Shown: piece after piece, positions 36,345 to 44,840 of the stretch | Position numbering within the stretch: position 1 is the stretch's first letter | Layout: each line of letters begins with the position of its first letter | Origin: Oceanobacillus sojae | GTDB lineage: Bacteria > Bacillota > Bacilli > Bacillales > Amphibacillaceae | NCBI RefSeq assembly: GCF_007991515.1 | Contig: NZ_BJYM01000023.1 | Location: forward strand, 1 to 64,000 | Direction of reading: 5' to 3' | DNA length: 64,000 nt | Program-made: the position numbers and the translations under genes | The notes under the pieces: generated by a model | The model's database searches: none | What the model was told of the DNA's origin: nothing | Seen by the model: the letters and a program-made list of their open reading frames with translations, nothing else

Positions 36345-39300
36345 TTGTATGGGGAAGAGTTGATAGGAATGAGAAAAAATTATATTCGACTGGGAGTTAT
36401 TCTGCTCCTTTTTATTATTTGTTTATCTACTTTCCGCATGATTTGGATGGGGTTTTTTCAAAATGAGATTCAACCTGATATTCAAAATGGTGTTCTGGAT
36501 ATACAATCATGGGATCTGGGGGACAAAGAAACACTTGTTTTGGACGGGGAGTGGAAGTTCTATCCTTCTCAGTTTATTATGGAAGAAGTAAGCAGGGCAG
36601 GCAGTGAATCGGAAATTTTAGATGTGCCTGAAGGCTGGAATGATATCTTAAATTCTTCTTTTGGCTATGGTACCTATCGGTTACAAATCAAGGTTAACCC
36701 TGATATAGATCAGAATTATGGTTTATACATACCAAGTATTCGCAGTTCATCAGAAGTCTATGTTAATGGACGAAAGCTGTCTTCCTCTGGTGAGATAGCT
36801 TCAGATGAAGAGCAATATACAGCTAAAAATTTACCGCAAAACGTGGTTTTTACAGCAAATGAAGAAGGAAATATTGATATTGTTATACAAGCTGCCAACT
36901 ATAAAGATATAAGAAGCAGCGGTATCATCCGTTCTGTGAAATTTGGTACGGAGCAGGCAATCTCAAGAGGAACACAGATATCCAGCTATTTTCAAATCAG
37001 TATCATTGTTATCTTTTTAATTCATGCAGTGTATACATTTATTTTATATCTGATAGGAAACCGGGATAAGTACCTATTCTATTTTTCCATTTTAATGTTA
37101 TCGATAATCGTAACTTCTCTTTTAAGTAATGGAGATAAGTTAATTCATCAGTTTTTAAATATATCCTATGATTTTGATTTTCGTCTGGCAAACACCTTGC
37201 TCTTGGTGGGCTGTTATGCTTTGCTGCAATGTACGAATCATCTGGAGCTGCCATATTGGAGAAGGGTATTTCCTTTTTATAAATGGAGTATATTTGGGGT
37301 GATGGGAATAACTTTATTCTTATCAATACCGCAGATTCTGTTCTTATTTCCTGTTTATTATCTATTTGCTTTTATAGTGATTGTCGTTACATTTTGCTCG
37401 ATTGCACGGATGTATAGACAAAACCCGGCGACGAATCTGTTCCTTGTACTCAGTTTTTTTGCGGTCGTGCATCATTATATATGGGATATAGGATGGAGGG
37501 AACAGAGTATATATTTAACATTTTATCCATTTGATCTGATTGTTGCGGTGGTGTGCTATATTACTGTCTGGTTCAAAGGTTATTTTCAAATGCATGAGGA
37601 GACCAAAGAATTGGCTGATAGTTTACAAAGGATGAATAAGGAAAAGGATCAATTTCTTGCTAATACATCGCATGAGTTCCGTAATCCTTTGAATAGTATC
37701 TTATTACTTTCCAAGGCTGTCATGGACAGAGAAGAAACAGTGTTGTCAGAGCGGAGTGTAAGTGAGCTCAATACGGTCTTGAATGTCGGAAAGAGAATGA
37801 ATCTGTTATTAACCGATCTGCTCGAGGCAAGAAATTTAAATCGTACGAAACCGCGTTTAAATAAACAGGTAATTTCCCTTGAACCAATTGCAACAGGAGT
37901 TCTTGACCTATTACAGCTTTCATCAGATATGAAACAGCTGGAGATGATTAATAAGATTCCAAAGGAATTCCCGGCAGTTTATGCCGATGAAAATCGTGTT
38001 ACGCAGATTTTATTTAATTTAGTTGGTAATGCCGTTAAATATACTAGTAAAGGTGGAGTAACTATATCAGCTGAGAAGAAAGAAAAATATGCGGAAGTTC
38101 ATGTGACAGATACAGGTATCGGAATTAGTGGAGAAATGCAAAAGCGGTTATTTCTTCCTTATGAGCAGGACAACGCAACAAGTGGAATGCAAGAAGGCGG
38201 ATTTGGTCTGGGATTGAGTATTACTAAGCAGCTGGTTGAGCTTCATGGAGGGCAGATTTGGGTTTCATCAGAAGACGCAGAGAAGACAACCTTTACATTT
38301 ACTTTGGAATTAGCTTCTTCGCAAGAAGCTGTACAGCTGCCGGTGCAGACTGTGCGTACTGCTGCAAAGAGCGAAGATAAGGTGGAATCCGGATTACCGC
38401 AATTAAATGACGGCCGGGCCTCAGCAGTATTACTGGTTGATGATAATCCGGCCAGTTTATTAGCATTAAATTCAATTTTATCAGAGGATATGTATGATAC
38501 TGTACCTGTTTCCAATGCGAAACAAGCACTGGAAGAAATGAAAAAACGGGAATGGGACATTGTTGTTTCAGACATAATGATGCCGGAAATATCAGGCTAT
38601 AAGCTCACTGGTATGATTCGTGAACGCTATTCGCTGACAGAGCTTCCTGTCCTTTTACTTACGGGCGGGAATGCAGATATACAAGCAGCATTTGTAGCAG
38701 GAGCAAATGATTATATTACCAAGCCCGTTGAGCCGGTAGAGCTGAAAGCAAGAATGGATTCGTTAATAACAATGAAGCGTGTTGCAGAGCAGCAGTTACA
38801 GTTTGAAACAGCATGGTTGCAGGCACAGATACAGCCGCATTTCTTGTTTAATACTCTGAATTCTATTTTGGCACTAAGTGAATGGGATGTAGAAGAAATG
38901 AGAAAGCTGCTCAATGAGCTTAGTAATTTCTTGAGAAGTAAATTCCGGTTCCAGCAGATGAAAGATCTGATACCTTTAGATGAGGAATTAAATATTGTCC
39001 GCTCCTATCTATATATTGAACAAGTTCGATTTGGAGAAGCTCTTCAGGTGAAATGGGAGCTGGACGGTTATCAAGGGATAAGTGTTCCATTTTTATCGAT
39101 TCAGCCATTGGTAGAAAATGCTGTACAGCATGGTATTCGAAATAGACAAGGAAAAGGCACAGTAGTAATCAGATTTAAAAAAGATACTGCCTGTTCGAAA
39201 GCATTCATTACGGTAGAAGATGATGGAGCGGGGATAGAAACAGCAGATATTGCGAACATTTTGCAGGGGAATTCAGGCAGTGAGTCAGGAGTCGGCATTT

Positions 39301-39401
39301 TAAATGTTGAAAAAAGACTGCATCAGCATTATGGAAAAGGATTAATGATTGACAGTTCTCTGAATAAGGGAACGAGCGTATCTTTTGAAATTGATATATA
39401 A
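36345..39401 (+). CDS. Hybrid double histidine kinase 1 (7TM-DISM sensor, HisKA, receiver, LytS-type kinase)
   Basis: A 1018-residue membrane kinase. Residues 12-30 are a first membrane segment; 45-205 an extracellular jelly-roll-like sensor (LVLDGEWKFYPSQF, GYGTYRLQI, YIPSIRSSSEVYVNG); 215-415 seven hydrophobic helices (7TMR-DISM type); 430-670 a HisKA/HATPase kinase with NTSHEFRNPLNS (His443) and GFGLGLSITKQL; 690-810 a receiver (Asp743 in SDIMMPE); 820-1018 a LytS-type kinase with QIQPHFLFNTLN (His832) and its own ATPase. The TTG at 36345 has GAGG upstream and matches the paralogue; an ATG at 36369 is possible. Partner: regulator 1. Confidence 0.87.
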   Translation: MYGEELIGMRKNYIRLGVILLLFIICLSTFRMIWMGFFQNEIQPDIQNGVLDIQSWDLGDKETLVLDGEWKFYPSQFIMEEVSRAGSESEILDVPEGWNDILNSSFGYGTYRLQIKVNPDIDQNYGLYIPSIRSSSEVYVNGRKLSSSGEIASDEEQYTAKNLPQNVVFTANEEGNIDIVIQAANYKDIRSSGIIRSVKFGTEQAISRGTQISSYFQISIIVIFLIHAVYTFILYLIGNRDKYLFYFSILMLSIIVTSLLSNGDKLIHQFLNISYDFDFRLANTLLLVGCYALLQCTNHLELPYWRRVFPFYKWSIFGVMGITLFLSIPQILFLFPVYYLFAFIVIVVTFCSIARMYRQNPATNLFLVLSFFAVVHHYIWDIGWREQSIYLTFYPFDLIVAVVCYITVWFKGYFQMHEETKELADSLQRMNKEKDQFLANTSHEFRNPLNSILLLSKAVMDREETVLSERSVSELNTVLNVGKRMNLLLTDLLEARNLNRTKPRLNKQVISLEPIATGVLDLLQLSSDMKQLEMINKIPKEFPAVYADENRVTQILFNLVGNAVKYTSKGGVTISAEKKEKYAEVHVTDTGIGISGEMQKRLFLPYEQDNATSGMQEGGFGLGLSITKQLVELHGGQIWVSSEDAEKTTFTFTLELASSQEAVQLPVQTVRTAAKSEDKVESGLPQLNDGRASAVLLVDDNPASLLALNSILSEDMYDTVPVSNAKQALEEMKKREWDIVVSDIMMPEISGYKLTGMIRERYSLTELPVLLLTGGNADIQAAFVAGANDYITKPVEPVELKARMDSLITMKRVAEQQLQFETAWLQAQIQPHFLFNTLNSILALSEWDVEEMRKLLNELSNFLRSKFRFQQMKDLIPLDEELNIVRSYLYIEQVRFGEALQVKWELDGYQGISVPFLSIQPLVENAVQHGIRNRQGKGTVVIRFKKDTACSKAFITVEDDGAGIETADIANILQGNSGSESGVGILNVEKRLHQHYGKGLMIDSSLNKGTSVSFEIDI

Positions 39402-39406
39402 ACAAA

Positions 39407-39462
39407 ACAAGACTTCATTCTGCAGAGGTGATTAAGCCCCGATTAGAATGGAGTTTTATTTT
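39407..39462 (+). terminator. Terminator after kinase 1
   Basis: AAGACTTCATTCT pairs with AGAATGGAGTTTT around a 23-base loop; TTATTTTTA follows. Confidence 0.7.
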
Positions 39463-39488
39463 TATATAATCATTGTATGATTTTGAGT

Positions 39489-39508
39489 TGTATAGAATTT
39501 GTACATAT
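39489..39508 (+). promoter_or_regulatory. Direct repeat upstream of the decayed regulator and kinase 2
   Basis: TGTATAGAA, two bases, TGTACATAT: same 11-bp period as the other three sites but with the second half degraded. Another TGTATAG half site lies at 39546-39552. Confidence 0.55.
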
Positions 39509-39584
39509 TTATTTGGGAATATAGCTGCTTGGAACTGTTAAGATTTGTATAGTTTATTAAAAAAATAAATATATCCCGGAGAGC

Positions 39585-39905
39585 ATATGACCGGCAATGG
39601 GTTGATTAATCATGCTCAAATAGAAATGCGGATGCTGTATTTGTAAATATACATTTGCCAAGTGAAAAGAGCATAAATTTTGTGAACAATTGTTGTATAT
39701 AACCTTTATAAGTTTTGTTACCGCATATGATGAATACATGGTGAATGCGTTTAAACTAAATATAGAAAAATTATATTTGAAATCTTGTAAATAACAGAAC
39801 GTTTATTGATATCCGTGAACTGGATAAAGAACAATTTATCATAAAACCAAGTATACAATCATCAGCATCAGCCTATAGAATAAAGAGTCTTATGCTTAAG
39901 CAGGA
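39585..39905 (+). pseudogene. Decayed response regulator relic
   Basis: About 320 bases align in nucleotide sequence with regulators 1 and 2. Clear matches: TTGATTAATCATGCTCAAA (phospho-acceptor upstream region), GATGCTGTATTTGTAAATAT (the AVFMDI segment, Asp replaced by Asn), TTTTGTTACCGCATATGATG (FVTAY), and GCCTATAGAATAAAGAGTCT (start of the output domain). Stops and frameshifts interrupt every frame, and the winged-helix/BTAD part is missing. It occupies the place of a partner regulator directly before kinase 2. Confidence 0.75.
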
Positions 39906-39959
39906 GAACTCTATCCAGTTCATTTGCCGTCAAAGAAATTTGAAGGATATATTTAAAAT

Positions 39960-42900
39960 TTGACGTTAGAAGAGATGATATCAATGAGAAATAACTATAT
40001 GAAGCTGGTGCTGATTTTACTGCTTGTTTTCGTCTGTTTATCAGCTTTTCGATTGATTTGGATGGAAGGTTTTCAAAATAGTACCCCGTTGGATATTCAA
40101 AATGGAAAGCTTGATTTAAGGGAGTGGAAAGCGGATGGGGACGAAACCTTGGTATTGGACGGGGAATGGGATTTCTATCCATCCATATTTATAATGGAGG
40201 AGAAGGGAGCAGTACTAGCAGATACAGAAACCATTCATGTGCCCGAAGGCTGGAATAATATATTGAATTCACCTATCGGTTACGGAACATACCGATTGCA
40301 AGTTCATGTGAATCCAGGTCAAGATAGTCATTATGAATTATATATACCGAGTATCCGCAGTGCCTCTGAAGTCTATGTCAATGGAAATAAACTCTCATCA
40401 TCGGGAGAAATTGCCACGGAAGAAGAAGCATTTACCGCTGAAAACTCTCCACAAAAAGTCGCGTTTAAAGCAGATGAAAATGGCGTCATTGATATCATTA
40501 TTCAAGCGGCCAATTTTAAAGATATCAGAAATTTAAATGGTGGCATTATTCGCTCGATTCAATTTGGAACAGAACAAGAGCTTACCAATGAATTGCAATT
40601 TTCGATTTACATGCAGATTGCCATGGTTGTTGTCCTGTTGATTCATTCAGGGTATGCTTTCATCTTGTATTTAATTGGAAACAGAAATAAACAGCTATTC
40701 TTTTTTTCTTTACTAACTTTTATATATGCTATTCTATTTCTTCTTAGTGGAAAAGATAAATTATTACATTCTTTTTTCTATGCACAGAGTGATTGGTGGA
40801 ACCAGTTATTTGTAGCATTGATATTAATCGAGTGCTATGTTTTTCTGCAATGTACCAATCATCAAAAGCTTCCTTATTGGAATAAAATATTTCCTTATTT
40901 TCAATGGGGAGTATTTGGATTAGCCGGCGTTACGATATTTTTTCCTCTATCTCTGCCACAGCTGATTATGCAGCTGCCACTTTATCTGTTCGCTTGTTGT
41001 TCCCTGGTCGGTATTGGTGTTTTTGCAATAATACGGTCGTACAAACAGTCATTGAATACAGATTTCTTTTTAGTATTATCCGTTGCAGCAGCTATTCACC
41101 ATGTTGTATGGGCTTTAATATGGAGAGGAAGCGGAGTATATATGCCGCATTATCCTTTTGATCTCATTTTTGCAGTGGTGTGCTTTATGATGGTTTGGCT
41201 TAAAGGATATTTTCGTACCTACAGGGAAACGAAAGAACTGGCCGAAACGTTACAGCGGATAAACCGGGAGAAAGATCAATTTTTAGCAAATACCTCTCAT
41301 GAATTCCGCAATCCTTTAAACAGTATGTTATTACTTTCGAAGGGTGTACGCGATAGAGAGGAATCTGCTATAACAGAGCAAAGTATCAATGATTTAAATA
41401 CGGTATTGAATGTAGGAAAGCGGATGAATCTACTGTTAACGGACTTATTAGAAGAGAGACAGCTGCAGCAGGGCAAGCCCAGACTAAACAAACAGGTTAT
41501 TATTTTGGAACCGATTGTCACAGGAGTGATGGATTTATTACAATTTTCATTTGACATGAAGAAGGTTCAAATCATCAATCAAATTTCTAAAACATTTCCG
41601 GCAGTGTTCGCGGATGAAAATCGAGTGACGCAAATTTTATTTAATTTAGTCAAAAATGCTATAAAGTATACAGATCATGGAACCATTACTATATCGGCAG
41701 CTGTAAATGGAAATGTTGCAGAAATTCATGTTACTGATACGGGCGCGGGTATCAGTCCGGAGATGCAGAAGCGATTATTTCTTCCTTATGAGCAAGGAGA
41801 TGCTCCGGAAGGGATAACACGGGACGGCGGTTTTGGGCTGGGACTAAGTATTACGAAACAACTGGTAGAACTTCATGGCGGGACCATTCAGGTTTCTTCC
41901 AAAAAAGGAGAGAAAACAACCTTTACCTTTACGTTAGAATTAGCATCATCCCGGGAAGCTGTTCATCTGCCTGAAGAGAATACACAAACAATCAGGAGGA
42001 TCGAGGATTCGGAGCAATTGAAAATCCCGTCTTGGAAAAACGAACAAAAACCATCTGTTCTAGCAGTAGATGATGATCCGGCCAGTTTGTTAGCGTTACA
42101 AGCTGTACTGCCCGAGGATGCATATAATCTGGTTCTTGTTACCAGTGCCGTCCAAGCTTTGGAGAAGGTGGAAAAAGGAGGGTGGGATATTGTTATTTCC
42201 GATATTATGATGCCGGAAATCTCCGGATATAAACTCACCAGAATGATTCGTAAACGGTATTCTCTGACAGAGCTTCCTGTATTGCTGCTTACTGGCGGTA
42301 ATTCAGATATACAAGCAGCTTTTGCTGCCGGTGCGAATGATTATATAACCAAGCCTGTAGAACCGGCAGAGTTAAAAACCCGGCTGGATTCACTAATCAC
42401 TCTTAAGAAGGTTGCAGAGCAGCAATTACAATTAGAAACGCTGTGGCTTCAAGCGCAGATACAGCCACATTTCGTGTTTAATACTTTGAATGCTATCAAA
42501 GCATTAAGCGAATGGAATCTGGAGGAAATGAGACAGCTCCTGGATGAGCTTGGAAACCTGTTGCGAAGCAAATTTCAGTTCCAGCAAATGAATGCTTTAG
42601 TACCTTTAGAAGAGGAATTAAATATCGTCCAATCCTATCTGTATATTGAGCAGGTCCGTTTTGGAGAAGCCCTTCAGGTGAAATGGGAGCTGGAGGATTA
42701 TCAAGAGATAAATATTCCATTTTTATCGATTCAGCCATTGGTGGAAAATGCTGTACATCATGGTATCCGAAAGGGAGATGGGAAAGGCTCAGTAGTAATC
42801 AGAATAAAAAAAGATTATACCCGTTCCAAAGCATTAATTACAGTAGAAGATGATGGAGTCGGAATAGAAACAACAGATATTCCGGGCATTTTACAGGGGA

Positions 42901-43040
42901 AATCTGACAGTAAATCAGGCGTCGGTATTTTAAATGTTGAAAAAAGACTGCATCAGCATTATGGAAAAGGCTTAACGATTAACAGTTCACATGGCTGGGG
43001 TACAAAGGTTTCTTTTGAAGTGGATTTAGCAGATAATTAA
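39960..43040 (+). CDS. Hybrid double histidine kinase 2, paralogue of kinase 1
   Basis: A 1026-residue kinase with the same domain order as kinase 1: membrane segment, jelly-roll-like sensor (LVLDGEWDFYPSIF, YIPSIRSASEVYVNG), seven-helix DISM region, HisKA kinase (His447 in NTSHEFRNPLNS), receiver (Asp748 in SDIMMPE) and LytS-type kinase (His837 in QIQPHFVFNTLN). The catalytic parts are nearly identical to kinase 1, whereas the sensor and membrane regions differ more, suggesting a changed signal. The start is TTG 39960, or ATG 39975 or 39984; none has a strong ribosome site. Its cognate regulator appears lost (39585-39905), and regulator 2 lies downstream. Confidence 0.85.
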   Translation: MTLEEMISMRNNYMKLVLILLLVFVCLSAFRLIWMEGFQNSTPLDIQNGKLDLREWKADGDETLVLDGEWDFYPSIFIMEEKGAVLADTETIHVPEGWNNILNSPIGYGTYRLQVHVNPGQDSHYELYIPSIRSASEVYVNGNKLSSSGEIATEEEAFTAENSPQKVAFKADENGVIDIIIQAANFKDIRNLNGGIIRSIQFGTEQELTNELQFSIYMQIAMVVVLLIHSGYAFILYLIGNRNKQLFFFSLLTFIYAILFLLSGKDKLLHSFFYAQSDWWNQLFVALILIECYVFLQCTNHQKLPYWNKIFPYFQWGVFGLAGVTIFFPLSLPQLIMQLPLYLFACCSLVGIGVFAIIRSYKQSLNTDFFLVLSVAAAIHHVVWALIWRGSGVYMPHYPFDLIFAVVCFMMVWLKGYFRTYRETKELAETLQRINREKDQFLANTSHEFRNPLNSMLLLSKGVRDREESAITEQSINDLNTVLNVGKRMNLLLTDLLEERQLQQGKPRLNKQVIILEPIVTGVMDLLQFSFDMKKVQIINQISKTFPAVFADENRVTQILFNLVKNAIKYTDHGTITISAAVNGNVAEIHVTDTGAGISPEMQKRLFLPYEQGDAPEGITRDGGFGLGLSITKQLVELHGGTIQVSSKKGEKTTFTFTLELASSREAVHLPEENTQTIRRIEDSEQLKIPSWKNEQKPSVLAVDDDPASLLALQAVLPEDAYNLVLVTSAVQALEKVEKGGWDIVISDIMMPEISGYKLTRMIRKRYSLTELPVLLLTGGNSDIQAAFAAGANDYITKPVEPAELKTRLDSLITLKKVAEQQLQLETLWLQAQIQPHFVFNTLNAIKALSEWNLEEMRQLLDELGNLLRSKFQFQQMNALVPLEEELNIVQSYLYIEQVRFGEALQVKWELEDYQEINIPFLSIQPLVENAVHHGIRKGDGKGSVVIRIKKDYTRSKALITVEDDGVGIETTDIPGILQGKSDSKSGVGILNVEKRLHQHYGKGLTINSSHGWGTKVSFEVDLADN

Positions 43041-43075
43041 AATATTTATCCAGTGCATGACAAGACAAAAGATGT

Positions 43076-43130
43076 AACTTCATTTGATGGGAAAAAGATA
43101 GTATACCCATCAAGTGGAGTTTTATTTTTA
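43076..43130 (+). terminator. Terminator after kinase 2
   Basis: AACTTCATTTGATGGG pairs with CCCATCAAGTGGAGTT, followed by TTATTTTTA. Confidence 0.8.
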
Positions 43131-43209
43131 TTGGGCCATAATATAGTATTTTCAAGTATTGGAAGAAATGAAGGTAAGTGGAGGCGGGATAATTAGTAAA
43201 CCAGAAAAT

Positions 43210-43229
43210 TGTATAGAATTTGTTTAGAA
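43210..43229 (+). promoter_or_regulatory. Direct repeat upstream of response regulator 2
   Basis: TGTATAGAA, two bases, TGTTTAGAA: one mismatch between half sites, 11-bp period. TATGCT at 43260, 31 bases downstream, is the candidate -10. Confidence 0.65.
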
Positions 43230-43311
43230 AAAGGAAGATAGCTAATATTTATTGTCATGTATGCTTGAATTATACGTGATATATCGTGAAAATAATCAGG
43301 AAGGGGATTCT

Positions 43312-44310
43312 ATGCTGCATATTGCTATCATTGACGATGAACATTTGGCATTACAATATTTGTATTTACTGTTGAATAAAATAGAAGGAGTACAGGTGAC
43401 AGGAAAATATATAGACGCTGGCGACTTAATCCAACATGTACAGGTAACCGATCTAGATGCTGTATTTATCGATATACATATGCCCGTTATAAAAGGAACT
43501 GATTTAGCTGAACAATTGTTAGACATTAAACCTTCCTTACATATTGTTTTTGTTACGGCTTATGACAAGTATGCGGTCAAAGCTTTTGAATTAAATGCAG
43601 TAGACTATATATTGAAACCCGTAAAGCAGGAACGTTTAGCAGTAACCATACAACGGATAAAGGAAAGAAAAGCGGTAGAACAGGAAATTGCGACCTGTAA
43701 ATCATCGTTTGTTATTAAGGATTTAGGAGTGCTGCAAATTTATCATGGGAATAAATGGATAGAAGTAAAGTGGCGAACGTCTAAAGCGAAAGAATTATTT
43801 GCTTATTTTATCCATAATCATCAAAATACGATCCGGAAAAGTGAATTAATTGATTTGTTGTGGAGCAATCTACCTTGGGAAAAAGCAAATGCCCAGCTTT
43901 ATACTGCCATATATCAGATCAGGAAGGTTATCCGGCAAATAGATGCTCCTATTAAAATCGTCAGCCAGAAAGAATTTTATCAAATAGATATGGGGGATGG
44001 CATACAGATTCAATCTCATGAATTTAAGCTCGATGCCCAATATTTATTAAAAGAAAATAAAGTAGATGTTGAACAATACTTTGCAGTGCTGGAAGTGTAT
44101 GGAGGAGAGTATTTAGCTGAATTGAATTATTCATGGGCTGCTGCAGAGAGGAAAATGCTGAAAGATTTATGGGTTAAATTAATTAACAAATTTTCAGAGC
44201 ATTTACACCTCCACGAAGAACCAGCATCCTATAATATTTCAAAAATGAAGGATTTAACAGGTTTTGATATAAAAGCAACAGATATTATAAAAGAAAAATC
44301 CAGGGTTTAA
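43312..44310 (+). CDS. Response regulator with SARP/BTAD-like output (regulator 2)
   Basis: A 332-residue paralogue of regulator 1. Receiver 1-120 (IIDDEH, Asp54 in AVFIDIHMP, FVTAYDKYAVKAF), winged helix about 145-225 (EVKWRTSKAKELFAYFI, LYTAIYQIRKV) and a BTAD-like helical tail. The ATG at 43312 follows AGGAAGGGG; a frame opening at 43252 would begin upstream of the predicted transcription start. It has its own direct-repeat promoter and terminator and directly precedes the giant surface-protein gene, so it is the nearest candidate activator of that gene and may also serve kinase 2. Confidence 0.85.
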   Translation: MLHIAIIDDEHLALQYLYLLLNKIEGVQVTGKYIDAGDLIQHVQVTDLDAVFIDIHMPVIKGTDLAEQLLDIKPSLHIVFVTAYDKYAVKAFELNAVDYILKPVKQERLAVTIQRIKERKAVEQEIATCKSSFVIKDLGVLQIYHGNKWIEVKWRTSKAKELFAYFIHNHQNTIRKSELIDLLWSNLPWEKANAQLYTAIYQIRKVIRQIDAPIKIVSQKEFYQIDMGDGIQIQSHEFKLDAQYLLKENKVDVEQYFAVLEVYGGEYLAELNYSWAAAERKMLKDLWVKLINKFSEHLHLHEEPASYNISKMKDLTGFDIKATDIIKEKSRV

Positions 44311-44336
44311 AGAGGATGTTCAAGTCGGGTGGTGAA
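44311..44336. repeat. End fragment of a foldback element
   Basis: AGAGGATGTTCAAGTCGGG matches the terminus (AGAGGATGTTCAAAAAGTC) of the element at 13387-13614. No matching second end is visible, so it looks like a solo or truncated terminus. It begins right after the stop codon of regulator 2. Confidence 0.45.
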
Positions 44337-44371
44337 CGGAATTTTAAATTATATATATCGAGAAATTCATG

Positions 44372-44423
44372 AAAATTCATTTTATAAAGCAGAAACAATG
44401 CTTTTATAAAATGAATTTTTTTG
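44372..44423 (+). terminator. Terminator after regulator 2
   Basis: AAAATTCATTTTATAAA pairs with TTTATAAAATGAATTTT, then a T run. Confidence 0.88.
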
Positions 44424-44468
44424 CTGACTTAATATAACCAAATATTGGGATATATTAGATTACCAGGA

Positions 44469-44488
44469 TGTACAGAATTTGTATATAT
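44469..44488 (+). promoter_or_regulatory. Direct repeat upstream of the giant surface-protein gene
   Basis: TGTACAGAA, two bases, TGTATATAT: the fourth site with the 11-bp period. TATTAT at 44521 lies 33 bases downstream, the same distance as at regulator 1. A leader of about 310 bases then precedes the start codon. Confidence 0.6.
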
Positions 44489-44840
44489 ACACACTATTCT
44501 CTGGGACATATTCAGTAAGTTATTATGAAAATGACTACAGAGTCTCATTTCCAGTAACTCGATATTAATTGTAATTTTCTTCATAGAAACTAGTAAAAAG
44601 CTGCTGTATAGAGGATGAGTATGTAGTCAGAAGAGACTTTAAAATGTTTCTGTCAGTTGGATAAGGGTAATGCCAGGGCGTTTTCATAAATAGTGAATCT
44701 ATTCATCTATTAGATAACGTTCTTTTACGCTTTTTCTGCAGAACAGAAATTATTTTAAAGATATAAAGATATTAGGAGGTGTTGGGTTTCACTATTCCAG
44801 CAGTTAATAAAAATAAAAAAGAAAAGGGGGACTGGACTAA

